Shown: piece after piece, positions 24,001-35,060 of the stretch
How positions within the stretch are numbered: the stretch's first letter is position 1
Layout: the number at the start of each line of letters is the position of its first letter
From: Symbiodinium natans
Taxonomy: Eukaryota; Sar; Dinophyceae; Suessiales; Symbiodiniaceae
Direction: 5' to 3'
NCBI GenBank assembly: GCA_905221605.1
Contig: CAJNDS010000480.1
Span: forward strand, 62,001-126,000
DNA length: 64,000 bases
Made by a program: the position numbers and the translations under genes
Notes under the pieces: model-generated
Seen by the model: only the letters and a program-made list of their open reading frames with translations
What the model was told of the DNA's origin: nothing
Databases searched by the model: none

Positions 24001-24150
24001 AAAGCACAACAACGTCCGTCACATTTGGGTGCCAGTGGAGAACACCTGGCCCTAACCACGCACAGTGTGTCAGCACGTCGACGTCGGCAACGCGCTGTCT
24101 GGATGTAAGCGGCGATCATGGAAGGTCTTAAGGTCTTCAGCAGCATCTTA

Positions 24151-24610
24151 GAGGATGGCATCGTCTTTGTCGTCATCCTTGTCGCCAAAACCCTCATATT
24201 CCATGCCAGGCGGTGGGCACCTCATCAAAAAGATCGGCCACAAGCCCACATTTAGCCCAAACCTCCTAGGTCCTCGACTCTGTAGATACAGGCCTTCTTC
24301 AGAACATCTACAGCTGCTGCATGAACTGGGCACAGACTCGAGCTTCACAGCCAAGTGTCCAGGCGCGGTTGCGCCCCGCTGCACGGCCAACAGGCTTCTT
24401 CTTGTAGGCCAGGTAGTCTCGATCATGGGTGTAACCTGTGCGTACTGCTGCGGACAGCAGCTTCCCGCATTGTCTCTACAGATGCAAATAACCGACACCA
24501 GGACTGTACCAAGGTGCTTAGACAGACCGGATCTGGAGGCCCTTCCTCTTTCCTGGATGACGCCGGACTTCGGATTAAGGAGTTTTGCTGTCAGCTACAG
24601 GCACGCTTGA
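24151..24610 (-). CDS. Small unknown gene with acidic C-terminus
   Basis: Three minus-strand pieces: a hydrophobic segment near 24530-24490 (HLGTVLVSVICIC), a basic exon after an AG|G near 24438 (YTHDRDYLAYKKKPVGRAAG), and a terminal exon reading PPPGMEYEGFGDKD then DDKDDAIL with TAA at 24153-24151. It begins almost directly downstream of the 2OG oxygenase stop (24626), so spacing between the two genes is tight. A short protein with one membrane span, a basic stretch and an acidic tail is suggested; joins are not proven and no family is recognised. Confidence 0.42.
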
Positions 24611-24625
24611 GTTTGGGACTCATAG

Positions 24626-26622
24626 TCATCGCTTAAGCGAAGACGATGCACCCGTCGCCACGCCTTGTTGTGAGACCTCGCTGCTCTTGACAGCATGCAG
24701 CTTGGAACGCCGGCGAAGGATGCGAAGGAACAAGTGAGCGCAAGCGATGCCGCCGAGCGACCAAACGATCAGGTTCATCCGAGTACCAGAAGCTATGTCA
24801 TCAGCACCATGCCGTCGGCTGCCCAGATGCAAGACGGCTCGCCCCACCTGCAATGAGTGGACAGGCATCTCACGGAATCTCGTGGTGGAGCTGTGAGATG
24901 GTAAGCGTACGCGTGCATTCAGGGTGTAACCTGCGAGCCTGCGACATGAGTTTAGCTGATTCACCATGCTACGTCTGCCAGGTGCCATGTCGAAGCTCAA
25001 GTTGTCAACGCCTTCATAAGCTTAGTAGGCTAAGTTCGCCTCGCTTCCCTCTGCCCGAACCCTGAACTGACATCAAGTGTGCAAGCACCCCGCTTGAAAA
25101 ACTCTTGTGGCCAACGCACCTCGTGAGCGTAGACGTGGGAGGCCTGCATGGGGAACTAAGATTCTGTGCGCATCTGGAGTTTCGATCTGTACATAGCGAA
25201 TTCTCGCCCAGTTCTAGCCTGTCCAGGGAAACTGGGTACAAAGGCATGGCTGGTTCAGGAACGAGCCTTCCACATGAGTCAGCTACACTATACGTGCAGC
25301 TTCATGAAGCCGCGTGAGCCTTCTGCTTGCGGGCGCTGGAGGCTTCAACTGGATTCCCTCAAACAGCAAAACTGCTCATGCCAAGCAAGCTACATAGAGG
25401 CTACCTTTTTGCAGGTAGGGTCGATGGGGAAGTTCGCTGCCTTTCAACATCTTGCAACGTCCAGAAGTTCGCTCTCCTTCAACATCTCGCAACGACAAGA
25501 GCAGGAGAAGCCTTGCGGTGATCTGGCGCGCCCATATATCCGCAAAAGGTCAGCGTGGCTCCCGTAAACTCATGGCCTGACAAAGCAGCTCGTAGATACA
25601 GGATAGTTCCTGCCACCCGAGAATGAGGGAGGGGTGGGGGGGAGGGGGGGGCGGGCAGGGGCTACCATGAGGACGATGTTGGCACACCTTTTCTATGAGA
25701 AAACAACGGAAACAGTGAGGAAGCCTGAAACAATCTTTTGACGAGGCCCCCTTGCGCAGACCCCGGCCTAAGCACACGTTGAAGGTGACGTCCTCGGAGA
25801 AACGGCGCTAGGACAGCGTATGACATCTTTTAGCAGTTCTCCATTGCTGCATATTGCTGCAGAAAGCATCAGCTCGAGCCAATGATTCCAGCGTGCAAGC
25901 CTCGTGACCTTCTTCAATCCCGTAATTGCAATCAGACAATGGAGACAAGCAGCAGAGTCGTCTGTATGCATGTCCAACCCCAAATCTTCGGAAGCCGTAT
26001 ATCTGACAATGAAGGAGTGGTGGTCGTCAAACTGCGATGCCTCCGGGTGAACCGCAACTTTGGGTGCCAGCATCTGTCGGCATAGCTTCAACATGCCCAA
26101 TGCAGCACCCAACCTGCTTTGGGAACAGCACTTTAGCCTTAACCAGGCAAGTTGCTGTCTCAATAAGTCGCGCAGCCTAATGCAACAGTAGAAGGGCACT
26201 GCAACAGTGGTTACACCAAACAGGCAGGCTGCAACTGGCCAAATGTATTTCTGCTGGAACTCCGTGATCATCGGTCGCATACCTATCTCATTCACGATAA
26301 CACCTCGGCAGCCAGCGTCTCATTCATGGCATGGCAACCGAGTATGCATGAGAAAGCCAAAGCGGAGCTTCAGCAGCTTCACGTCAGCAAAGCTGCCGTA
26401 ATTATTCATGGAATTCGGACGCCGTGCTGGGATGCCCGATGCGTAGAAACTGGCAATCTCCTTTGTCGACTCACTTCCAAGTTTCTTCCTGTCCAAAACT
26501 CCCTGGGTCGCTTTCACACCCGAGCTAGAGGTCTCCTCGTTGAAGCAAGAGATGAACTCCTTGGTGAAGCAGGGAAACGAATAGACTCCGGCCACCTCCT
26601 CGCCTCGGTGGCGCATTGACAT
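24626..26622 (-). CDS. 2-oxoglutarate/Fe(II)-dependent oxygenase (prolyl 4-hydroxylase-like), eight exons
   Basis: These enzymes hydroxylate protein or small-molecule substrates using Fe(II) and 2-oxoglutarate. Eight exons join in phase to 225 aa: 26622-26536, 26460-26397, 26303-26217, 26057-25954, 25792-25768 (25 nt), 25576-25512, 25143-25120 (24 nt) and 24847-24626. Motifs in order: GVYSFPCF (12-19), RPNSMNNYG, NEIGMRPM, DDHHSFIVRY, the HxD iron triad LDMHTDDS (H110, D112), VTFNVCLG, FTGATLTFCG, and VLHLGSRRHGADDIASGTRMN with distal H165 and 2-oxoglutarate-binding R175. All catalytic residues are present. This is the family typified by Arabidopsis At1g22950. A hydrophobic then basic tail (about 181-203) could be a C-terminal membrane anchor. 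Donors are GA, GC, GT, GC, GC, GC, GT. The start at 26622 is the first in-frame ATG after a possible AG|G; upstream exons cannot be excluded. Confidence 0.93.
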
Positions 26623-26639
26623 CCGGAGAGAACAGTAAA

Positions 26640-28702
26640 CAAAAGCCCTGAAAAGACCATCAAGTACTGGCTTTTCGATGCTGAGTTTCGCTACATCCTT
26701 CTCTCAGCAGCCTGAGCCCAGGACGCAGGTGTGGGCAGATTTCGCGCGGCTCGCAGTTGAAGCCAGCTTTGCAGGCTTGGACAATCTCCTAAGCACAAGC
26801 AAAGCGGCCGGTCATGGCATTGACATGGTTGACATGGCATGAAGTGCACTAAGTACACGCTAAAGTCCGCTAAAGCGACTAAACCTCCTAAACCTCCTAA
26901 ACCCTTCCTCTGGCAGACAGGAGTCCACCAGCTCCGGAGCTACCCAGCTGTCAAGAATGCGACTGTCAAACAGCTCTGGATGCTTCCTGAACCTGGGACG
27001 TGAGACTTTCGAGGAAATGAGACGCAGCTGATGTCTTCAAACCAGCAATTGGCTAAGACACGTCTTGTATCTCCGGGAAGCTTCTGGAATGTCCTTGCAA
27101 GGGATCAGACATGAGCATATGTGACCAGATACCTTTGCATCACACTGGGGCTGCATGCTCACATGCTGTCCTTGTCATCCTCATCCAGGGAAGGGGCTTG
27201 GCTCACGCCGCCACCAAAATAACTGAGAAACCCAGACAGGCCCTGACCCATGGTGAGGGACGCTTCTAAGGCATTGACGTTAAAGTCCTAAGAGTGTGAG
27301 TTGCAATGAGCGTGGCTTGCGAGGCGTGACTCACATTTCCTGTGTGCAGCCAGCTCGATGTGCGCTTGACATGATGCACGATCCACTATGCCATGCCCCA
27401 TTGCTGGCAAGCTGTTTGGCAAGATGCAATGATGCATGAGCGTAGATGCAACCACCTCTAGACTCTAGGATGGTTGCCAGAGATGCCTGGCAACTCGAGC
27501 CGCACGCACGACTAGTCACTCCACGAATCAAGCAACGCTGACAGCAGTCTGTGCTGGTTTCTCGACGGTTTCCCGCCTTGGCCCCTTGCCAGGCTTCCCG
27601 AGGCTCCCCTCCAGCAACTGGCCAGCCTGCGCCAATGCAACAGCCCCCAAAAGCCCCGGATCCAGGGCAGTGTGCACAATGCCTTGTCCGCGCACCAGCA
27701 CATGCCAGTGCTGCCATCACCTTATCCATCCTAGTATACCCTCTGCATACTCCAAGGGCCTAGCTTCACAAATCTCCGTTTGGTAACCGAGCTCTCAGGG
27801 TGGAGCACTGGTGTGGAGCCCAATGGCCATCCTCTGTGCAACGCGGGCCTCTCAAGATTTTGGCCACACCGCCCTCTTTTGGGCCCCTGCCTGTTGAGAC
27901 TCGCATAAAATGCACCCATATTGCAGGTGCCATATGGAACAGGGCCCCTTTTGAAGAGCTTCCCAGGCGCCGGGCCGAAGTGTCCGGGCATGGCTTCACC
28001 CGTCTCTTCGCAAGCCTCAGGCGTCAGCACGGATGAGACAATGCCGGAGTATGAAGAGTAGTGACAGTCTTGGTTAAAGCCTCAAAGGTAGCCCCTGGCC
28101 CTTTGACACCCCAAGGACTTCGGCTACATCGCGAAGCACTGTATTTCCGAATGCTTCCTCCATGCATGGACGACCGACCTCCACGAATCGGCATTTACGG
28201 GCCACGACGTGCAGCGAGCTTACGCCGTTGCCCCCTGTGCTCCCGCACTGCTGTAGGACACCCTCCCTACGGAAACCTAAGACTTTGGAAGCTGCAGCCC
28301 ACCGCACAAGCGCAAGGCATTAGAGAACTACGCAAGATAGGACCATGTAGGAAACGCCACTGCTGGGCCGAAGATATTTAGCCCGTCTCGCACGCGCCGA
28401 AAGCGCTGAGCTGGTGGGCATCATGTGGCGTCCAGCACCCGCCCCTGCCTACGCCGGGTACTCCCGAGCGCAAGCCCGCCAACCGCCCCACCCTTACGCA
28501 GCACTGGTCCACCCAAACGCAGCCCGAGTCATAGCACAAGGCGTACTGTGGTTCAAGACCCTGCCAAGTCCAGCAGCCGAGCTCGCTCCACCGGGCGCAC
28601 CTAAGCCGCCTCCGCTAGTGCTAGTGCTCGTAGTAGTCGTAGTAGTCGTCGTAGTAGTCGTACTAGTACTAGTACTAGTACTAGTACTAGTACTAGTACT
28701 AC

Positions 28703-28767
<65 letters not shown>

Positions 28768-29110
28768 AAGGAGCGCAGCAGTAGCATCAGTAGCAGGCGC
28801 TTTCGAAGTCGGTAGTAGTAGACTAGTAGTAGATGTAGTCGTCGTCGTAATCGCGCTGGTGGTACGGAGGTCTTCCTTCGGTAGAATACACGCGCTTATA
28901 CTTTTGCCATCACAGCATCACTATTGTTCAGAAGTAAAGTCGTGAGACATCAACGTGGCGGAGCACCTTGTTTGCTGCCTCGGGGCCCCGGCATTTGCCA
29001 CTTGCGACTTGAGCAGGGACACCGTGCGGCCTCCAGGACTCCAAGCTCAGACATTCCCAGTTTGAAAGTGGCTCGCCAAAAACACTCCAACATCCCCAAG
29101 CAATGCACTC
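26640..29110. other. Mostly unassigned; one possible exon
   Basis: Near 27700-27550 a minus-strand frame reads ALDPGLLGAVALAQAGQLLE then GSLGKPGKGPRRETVEKPAQ, which looks coding but matches no family I know. A short degenerate telomere-like run (ACTAAACCTCCTAAACC) lies at 26878-26908. 28615-28766 is a microsatellite. Nothing else is supported. Confidence 0.35.
28615..28766 (+). repeat. Compound microsatellite, (GTA)n with ACTAGT units
   Basis: GTAGTC/GTAGTA units pass through alternating ACTAGT hexamers (self-complementary) into about 25 pure AGT/GTA triplets. Frames across it encode poly-Val or poly-Thr and are artefacts. The ACTAGT block can fold on itself. Confidence 0.95.
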
Positions 29111-29114
29111 GGCT

Positions 29115-29360
29115 TCAGGCTGAGGTCCAGGTTGTCTGAAGGGGATGAGAAAACACCGGCCAGCGCGCAACCTCAGCCAAGGGAGGGTCAACCGTGATCG
29201 CGAGGGAGTGACTTTCATATCCTAACATAGAGATATCGCACCGCTGATCCTGCTTGATGTGCGTATACCTCTGACAGTTCCGTGCACTGAGCTCCATTCC
29301 ACCCAGAAGGGCAGCCAGCAGAAAAACCGGCGCAGCGAAGGCTGCAGTGCGTCTGAGCAT
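29115..29360 (-). CDS. Possible first exon with signal peptide, unknown secreted protein
   Basis: An ATG at 29360 opens a frame with a textbook signal peptide: two arginines, then APVFLLAALLGGMELSA, then a hydrophilic Cys-containing stretch (NCQRYTHIKQDQRCDISM). Frame quality falls after about 29220, so the exon probably ends near there. Downstream minus-strand exons are not identified. It could conceivably be the distal start of the 2OG oxygenase gene, 2.7 kb further on, but nothing shows this. Confidence 0.42.
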   Translation of the reverse strand: MLRRTAAFAAPVFLLAALLGGMELSARNCQRYTHIKQDQRCDISMLGYESHSLAITVDPPLAEVARWPVFSHPLQTTWTSA

Positions 29361-29399
29361 GAGTCGTTGCCGGGTATATGATCCGGAACATTTCGCGCC

Positions 29400-31200
29400 A
29401 TGTCAGTTAGCAGCCAGATGTGAAATGTTGCTATGACGTGTCAAACCGCTTCCTGACAAGCGGGACTCGTGAGACACTACCTGAAATCATCTCGAACGAA
29501 GCTCTTGCTGGAGCCCGGCAGATTGAGACTCGGCTTTTGGGAGAGCCGCAATGTTGAGGTGGTCAAAGTGCCTGCTGGCCGAAGATGCTGTAGCGGTGCT
29601 TGCCGCAGCCTCCACCTATGGAACCAAGGAACATCGTGATCATGTGTCTTAGGTCACGCACCCGTTAGATAATAAGACGTACAGCCAGTGAAGCCATTGC
29701 ATGTTTCCTGGTCGTTCTCGGAATTTGAATGTGATTCTTCGGGCCTACGAAGACATTCGATTTGGAGAAAGTACTTATGGAACAAATTCGATTTGGTGAA
29801 AGTACTTGAGAGATATCGGCAAGTAAACCTTATTTACTTAGCTTGGTGTTCTACCACCGGCAGTTCGCAACTTCACTTCACTGTTCGCTGACTCTGATGG
29901 CAGTTTTGCAGGGGATCATTTGCTAATTGAGCGGCGTTCAAAACCCATCGTCGAATTTCGGCGTAAAACCTTTGTGCTTACGCGCCGCGTGCATTGTACT
30001 TACACGCGCACCGTGTTGGCTTACGCGGTAGGTGCCGGCCGCAAGGATTTCCAGCCCTGAAATTCTACAAATAACCAGCCGCCCCCTCTTGAACAAAAGC
30101 CAGCGGTTTGTTAAGATTCTGGATGGATGGCCTACCGGTTTGCGGAGCTTGCGCGGAAATGGAGCTTCTGTGAATGATGTTTGGTTTTTCGCCAATGGAT
30201 CTAGTCTACGGTTGAGGCCCCTCCGCTGTCAAACTTGTTGCAAACGCGGACCCTTACGCGTGCCTTACGCGCGTGGGCTTTTGGCTTACGTGGGGCAAGA
30301 TTTCCGCAGCCCCTTTACATGTTTCATCATGGCCAGTTTCGGCCTCTGCTGAATTGGTGAACTTCGTAAGCTTGCAGCATTGCATCTCTAAATCCCTTAA
30401 CTTGTTACTGATTGGTTTCCAAAACATTTGCTTTAACCTCCGGGTTGTGCAAGTCGGTCTCCGTACAAGAAATTGCTTTTCTTGAGGGGCTACGGACAAA
30501 AAAACATCTTGAATTCGCAGGGCTTTGTTCATCGGATCCTCGGATTACGACCTTTCTGTATGCCCACAACACAAGGCGACGTCCATGTCGAAGCAGCAGC
30601 GCGCAGCTTCAAGCAAAGGTGCAGAAGTGCGATGCCGCAGTCTCTGCCGGACTTCGCTTTGCACCACTCCGGGCAAGGTGTGAAGTCGGACGCCAGAACT
30701 GCGCGACGCTGCGATCTCTTCACGCTTTTTTGGACCGCAATACACGAACAGGAGACCTGCTAGCGAACTGCAACTGGCACCTTCATGGCTGAATGAGCTA
30801 CTTGACTTAATTTAAACTTACTTCCACACAAGAGGCAAAGAGGAGAAAAAGAGCAGGCCCCGCCCTCCTCCCCTGCCATTAATTATTCTCCGGGCATGTT
30901 GCTTAATTCCCGGGAAGACGGGGGGAGGGGGGTGGGGGGCTTCCAATCAGAAGCTAGGATTAACTTGTTAAGTTACAGGCGTTTGGCGACTCAAGATGAA
31001 GCTTCCCATTTGGTCAACAATACATGCTTTTGAAATGGCTAGCGCCAAAGACCTCAGGAAACATGGAGGCATACCGCTGCCCCAGAACCACCCACTTCCC
31101 CCCTCTTATAAGCCCCCGTTAGCTCAGAATTCAAGCGTGAGAGCAGTTTCAACTCTGGAGCTCACGTCCTACCTGGTGCCATCCGTGGCTTCAAAGGCTG
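29400..31200. other. No gene recognised
   Basis: AT-richer than its surroundings. 29940-30300 contains several copies of a CTTACGCG-type motif on a background of CGCG words. Long frames on both strands overlap without motifs. No RNA gene seen. Confidence 0.4.
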
Positions 31201-31219
31201 CGCTTTAGGATGTCTAGGG

Positions 31220-31440
31220 CTGAGCGTTTCAGAGGTTCAAGGCAGGAGGGGCTTGTAATACACCCAATTTGTTAGAGAAGGCGAGGCCTATCGAGGCCCC
31301 GGCTGCAGCAACAGAGCCAGCAAAAAACAAACCTTTTCGTTTGGGGGGCTAGTCTGCAGGCTCCTGAACCTAGGAACGCTGCCCGCCTCAAAAGCCTGCA
31401 TCTTCCGCAAGGAGGCAGGCTGTCTGAACTGTTTGGGTGA
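31220..31440 (-). CDS. Possible last two exons of an unknown protein
   Basis: One piece reads KMQAFEAGSVPRFRSLQTSP and ends at NEK followed by GT (near 31342). A second, near 31310-31220, reads GSVAAAGASIGLAFSNKLGV then LQAPPALNL and a stop. The second could be the C-terminal span of a small membrane protein. The two pieces may belong together, but the join is not resolved. Confidence 0.33.
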
Positions 31441-31449
31441 TGTACGCCG

Positions 31450-33250
31450 TTGACTTCCGACAACTGGATTGGAGAGGGTGTTACTGCGATTCAATGCTGT
31501 CCTTTGGTTGTGCGATCCTGTCTGCAGCACTCGCATGCATACATGGGTCTTCTTGAGAGAGCCAGCAGGAGTCATAGACTGAACTTGACAGCTTAGTCCG
31601 GGTCGCAATGCTTTGAACATCATGATGCGAAGCAGACTGTGTTTTCCTTCCACTTTCCCAGACTCTTTTTGCACTTTGACGCATCTCTTACACCTCACCC
31701 CTGCTTGCCCGCTCAGTACGAGCACATCTTCATGTCTCGGACAACTCTGGGTGGAGACCTGCCATGCAATCCATCTCAACCCTCACACTGGGAGCAAAAC
31801 TAAGCCAAACATACGATGCCAGATCCACGTTCTCTCGAAGTCCTCAGCTGTGCACGGATGCAGAACGTGCTTTCCCGAAAGGTCCCCGTCAGCCATCCCC
31901 CCCGAACAACCAGGCTACTGAGATATGAAGGAGCCCTGAGCACCACTCGAAAATGCGTTTTGGAAATCTCTACTGTGACATACAGCCAAAAACAGCATTG
32001 CCGGCATAGCAAGTTTCCCTGACAGCACTACACCACATTCAGAATCCACAAGATATTCACTAAGCGCCAGTTCAAGATAGCAGAAAAAGAACTCAGCGTG
32101 TTTCGTTGCCGTTTGAACTTGCGGTAAGGATGTGCAGGGAGAAGGACCGGGGGGGGGGGAGGTTGGAGCGCGTCCGATGAACTCGGCCCAGGAGAAGTGG
32201 GTCTATCTCACCAGTGGACGTTCTTTGAAGACTCGGGACAAATGAAGAACCTACCCATGGAGGGTGACCCAAGGCCAGGGGGCTTTGGGGGGCGGGGCCT
32301 AGGCCTAGACCACAGTAGGAGTCTGCCAAGAAGCACGGCTTGAACTGTGCCACTGTGCTACTTCCCAAAGCCCATCCAGCCAGGCATCGTTGTTGCCGTG
32401 CCGCTTCTTCTCATGCCCGTCTTGTAAAGCAAAGGCCTGCCAGGGGAGGAAAGGACGACGCACTGAAATTCAACCAACATACACAACTTTGTATGCTTTC
32501 TAGCGCTAACAGATAAGGATCTTTTGTCCAGAGCTCAGCACTTGCAACACATTACGTCCCTCCTGTGTGGTGATCTTGCCATCTGCTGTGTTCTTTGTCT
32601 TCATGCTGCCGGGCGTATCCCACACCTTCCTCAGAAGATGTTGAGGAAATACAAACCACCGCCCACAAGCCAGAAGCGGACCATACTGCCCAAAGTGCCA
32701 CAACACTCCACAGCACTGTAAGCGCGACACGGCAGAGGCAGCTGCATCGCCTTTGACTTTGAGAGGTTATTCAGAATTCTTCCAGCATGATCGACAGGTG
32801 CCTGGTAGGCAGTGTGGATACGGTGTGACTCATCGGGAGTCAGCTCACCTAGCCCCCGAGCACATGCGGGGGAGCGATATGATTCTCACATATTCTCACC
32901 ACACTTCAACACGTGATTCTATGCTGCATATGACAACTTCACTCAGCTCTTTCGCCTCGCCGACGCAGGGCTTCCTGGCCGAGTGGCCGCAGAGCTGCCT
33001 GTGAAGAGTCGGGGCAGCCGACATATATACTCAGGGCGGGGAGAGAGTATAGTAGTATAGGGTAGAATAGTAGTACAGGGCAGACTAGGGTAGACTAGGG
33101 GTTTTGGGGAGGGGAAACAGGCGGAGCTCCAGCGGGATCCCCGCAGGCACAAGCAAGCTCTCAAAAGTTGCCCCCCCGCTCCTCATCTTGGACGCCCAAG
33201 TCCTGGCGCTTCTTTTAGCGCGTTCCCCGCTCTTCGGGGGCTGTTCGTTA
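31450..33250. other. No gene recognised
   Basis: Frames on both strands lack motifs and splice-like boundaries. A purine-rich run of G lies near 32150-32160, and short AGTATAGT/TAGACTAGGG repeats occur at 33045-33105. Confidence 0.4.
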
Positions 33251-33259
33251 AGATCAGAA

Positions 33260-33909
33260 GCTCCAAAATGCAAAGCTACGGCTATGCTTGTCATCCACCT
33301 GCAGGGCCTCCGCCATTTCCACAATGTCCTCAAAGATCGAAGGAACATCCAAGATCAAGCAGGAAAACATCCAAGTTCTTACGTGGCGAGGTACGGCATG
33401 GCGAGTGGGGAACAAGCACAAAGTTTAAGCATTCAGCGAGTCTGACAAATTCATCTGAGCAGCCGTTGCGGAAAGGCCGCGATGGATGAATTTCTCTTTC
33501 AGTCGCAGGACCACCTGAAGCATGGATAGCAGCATAAAAAGAGCAACACAAGGACGGGTGTTGTCATCGGAAACAGCTGCCCAGCCTTTGATTGGAGGGC
33601 AGTGTCTTTCACACCTCAAAAGGCATGGAAGTCGTAGGCGCTTGGACCTCGAAAACGAGCCCCCAAAGACCCTCAACCCTAAGCTGAGCGCGCGACCCTT
33701 CTCGCCCTTCATGGCGGCCAGTATCAGGGCCAAGTCCGGCCCGTCCTAACAATCCGATCCGCTTTATGAATGTCGATCATCACGACAATATCACTACAAT
33801 CACTGTTGATGATGTCCGAAACCAGGCCCCTGGCGAGGTCTGTCTGCTTCGAGCGAAGCTGAGACGGCAAGGACTTGGGCTCGAAATGCTTCTTGAGGGA
33901 GCCTGACAA
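33260..33909 (-). CDS. Exon cluster, unknown protein
   Basis: Minus-strand pieces in order: a strongly coding-like frame at 33905-33730 (LRSKQTDLARGLVSDIINSD then CSDIVVMIDIHKADRIVRTG), a continuation at 33735-33640 (LALILAAMKGEKGRALSLGL), a membrane-like segment at about 33550-33430 (ALFMLLSMLQVVLRLKEKFI then HRGLSATAAQMNLSDSL) and 33365-33295 (LILDVPSIFEDIVEMAEALQ). Order and joins are not proven. No family recognised; one hydrophobic helix followed by a basic stretch suggests membrane association. Confidence 0.42.
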
Positions 33910-33971
33910 GAATGATCCAGGACTCCTCGCCTCTGATTCTACATGATTCTACACCAAGAACAGAGCTCTTT

Positions 33972-34035
33972 TTTTGACCTCCCTGTGAATTCCCTATGAA
34001 CTCCCTGTGTCTCCCTATGAACTCCCCATAAACAA
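33972..34035 (+). repeat. Degenerate tandem repeat, TGAACTCCCTATG type
   Basis: Four to five diverged copies of a 12-14 bp unit (TGAATTCCCTATG, TGAACTCCCTGTG and similar). Confidence 0.8.
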
Positions 34036-34589
34036 GCGAACTGTTCAAGGTGGAGGAAGCCTTCGCCCTTCAGAGGTGCACCGAGCCAGAAAAGCCGCGC
34101 CAAACCTCAGCAAGAGCCCTCTCAGCACAAAGCGAAAGAAGAACTGCCCCTGACTGTAACCTCCGACACGACCTGCCTACCCCCCATTTTAGGCTAGGTA
34201 GTGGTACCGGATGCGACCTCACATAACCTGCTCATACATATGTATGTAGGACCTTTATGCGCGCTCAGAATTTCAAAGATGTTTAGCGAATTTGCGGTGC
34301 CCCTGAACGTTTCACATAGGTATTTTGGGGAAGGCCCAGGTGGTTCAAAAACTGCAACAATCTTTGCAACCTTGAAAACTGTGAAAGGCCGTGAGTTTTA
34401 AAACGCTTAAGATGTTAAGGTTTCGAAGCATTTAAGGGTCTTTTTGAATTTTACAAGGCCCTTAAGGGGCCAGGTTCCTTTCTTGATTATTACTAAACTC
34501 TTTGCGTGCTTGTCGATGAACTCGAGGTCGCAAACTTTGTTCTCATTGTGTCTCTATGAGCAGCCGAAGTCTGAGACCCGCGACTCTTT

Positions 34590-34870
34590 GCAGAGTGGCG
34601 CCAGTTGCGTTCCACCATGAGAGCGAGGACGCGCTGCAGGGTCGAATGCTGAAAGCCGCTGCAGCTCAAATGGCGTGAAGGGGTCGACATGCCTCGATGA
34701 CCGGCTTCTGATCCTCTGGCTCCTTGCACAGCATCCTACGTCCTGAGGTCCTACCACACACTCAAGAGCACCTCAGTTTAAGAGGGCGCAGATGCGCCTG
34801 GAGCGCCATCCTCCTGAGGGCCTCCAGGGTCAGCAGGGTGATGTCCACGTCGCCTCAAGGACAGCGAGCA
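34590..34870 (-). CDS. Possible exons of an unknown protein
   Basis: Near 34845-34760 the minus strand reads DVDITLLTLEALRRMALQAH then LRPLKLR; near 34690-34620 it reads VDPFTPFELQRLSAFDPAA. Both look like helical protein. Joins and family unknown. Confidence 0.35.
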
Positions 34871-35060
34871 AATTTTTTTTACAAAAAAAAGATCCAAGCG
34901 AGAGGCTGGATCCAGCTACACACGTAAGTTCACGGAGATGATGCAATCTTTGCATGAATCCAGAAACCACTCAGAAACCACCATCTCTACACTGCCAAGC
35001 ACCCGACTTCCGGAAGCTGCCTCGTCTGCTCTGCACACTCCGCTTAGGGAGTTAATTCAG

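Noticed and set aside
27800-28036. Plus-strand frame starting MEHWCGAQWPSSV
   Set aside because: Overlaps equally open minus frames with no motif; no basis to choose a strand.
28414-28815. 133-codon poly-Val frame and 97-codon poly-Thr frame
   Set aside because: Products of the GTA/ACTAGT microsatellite.
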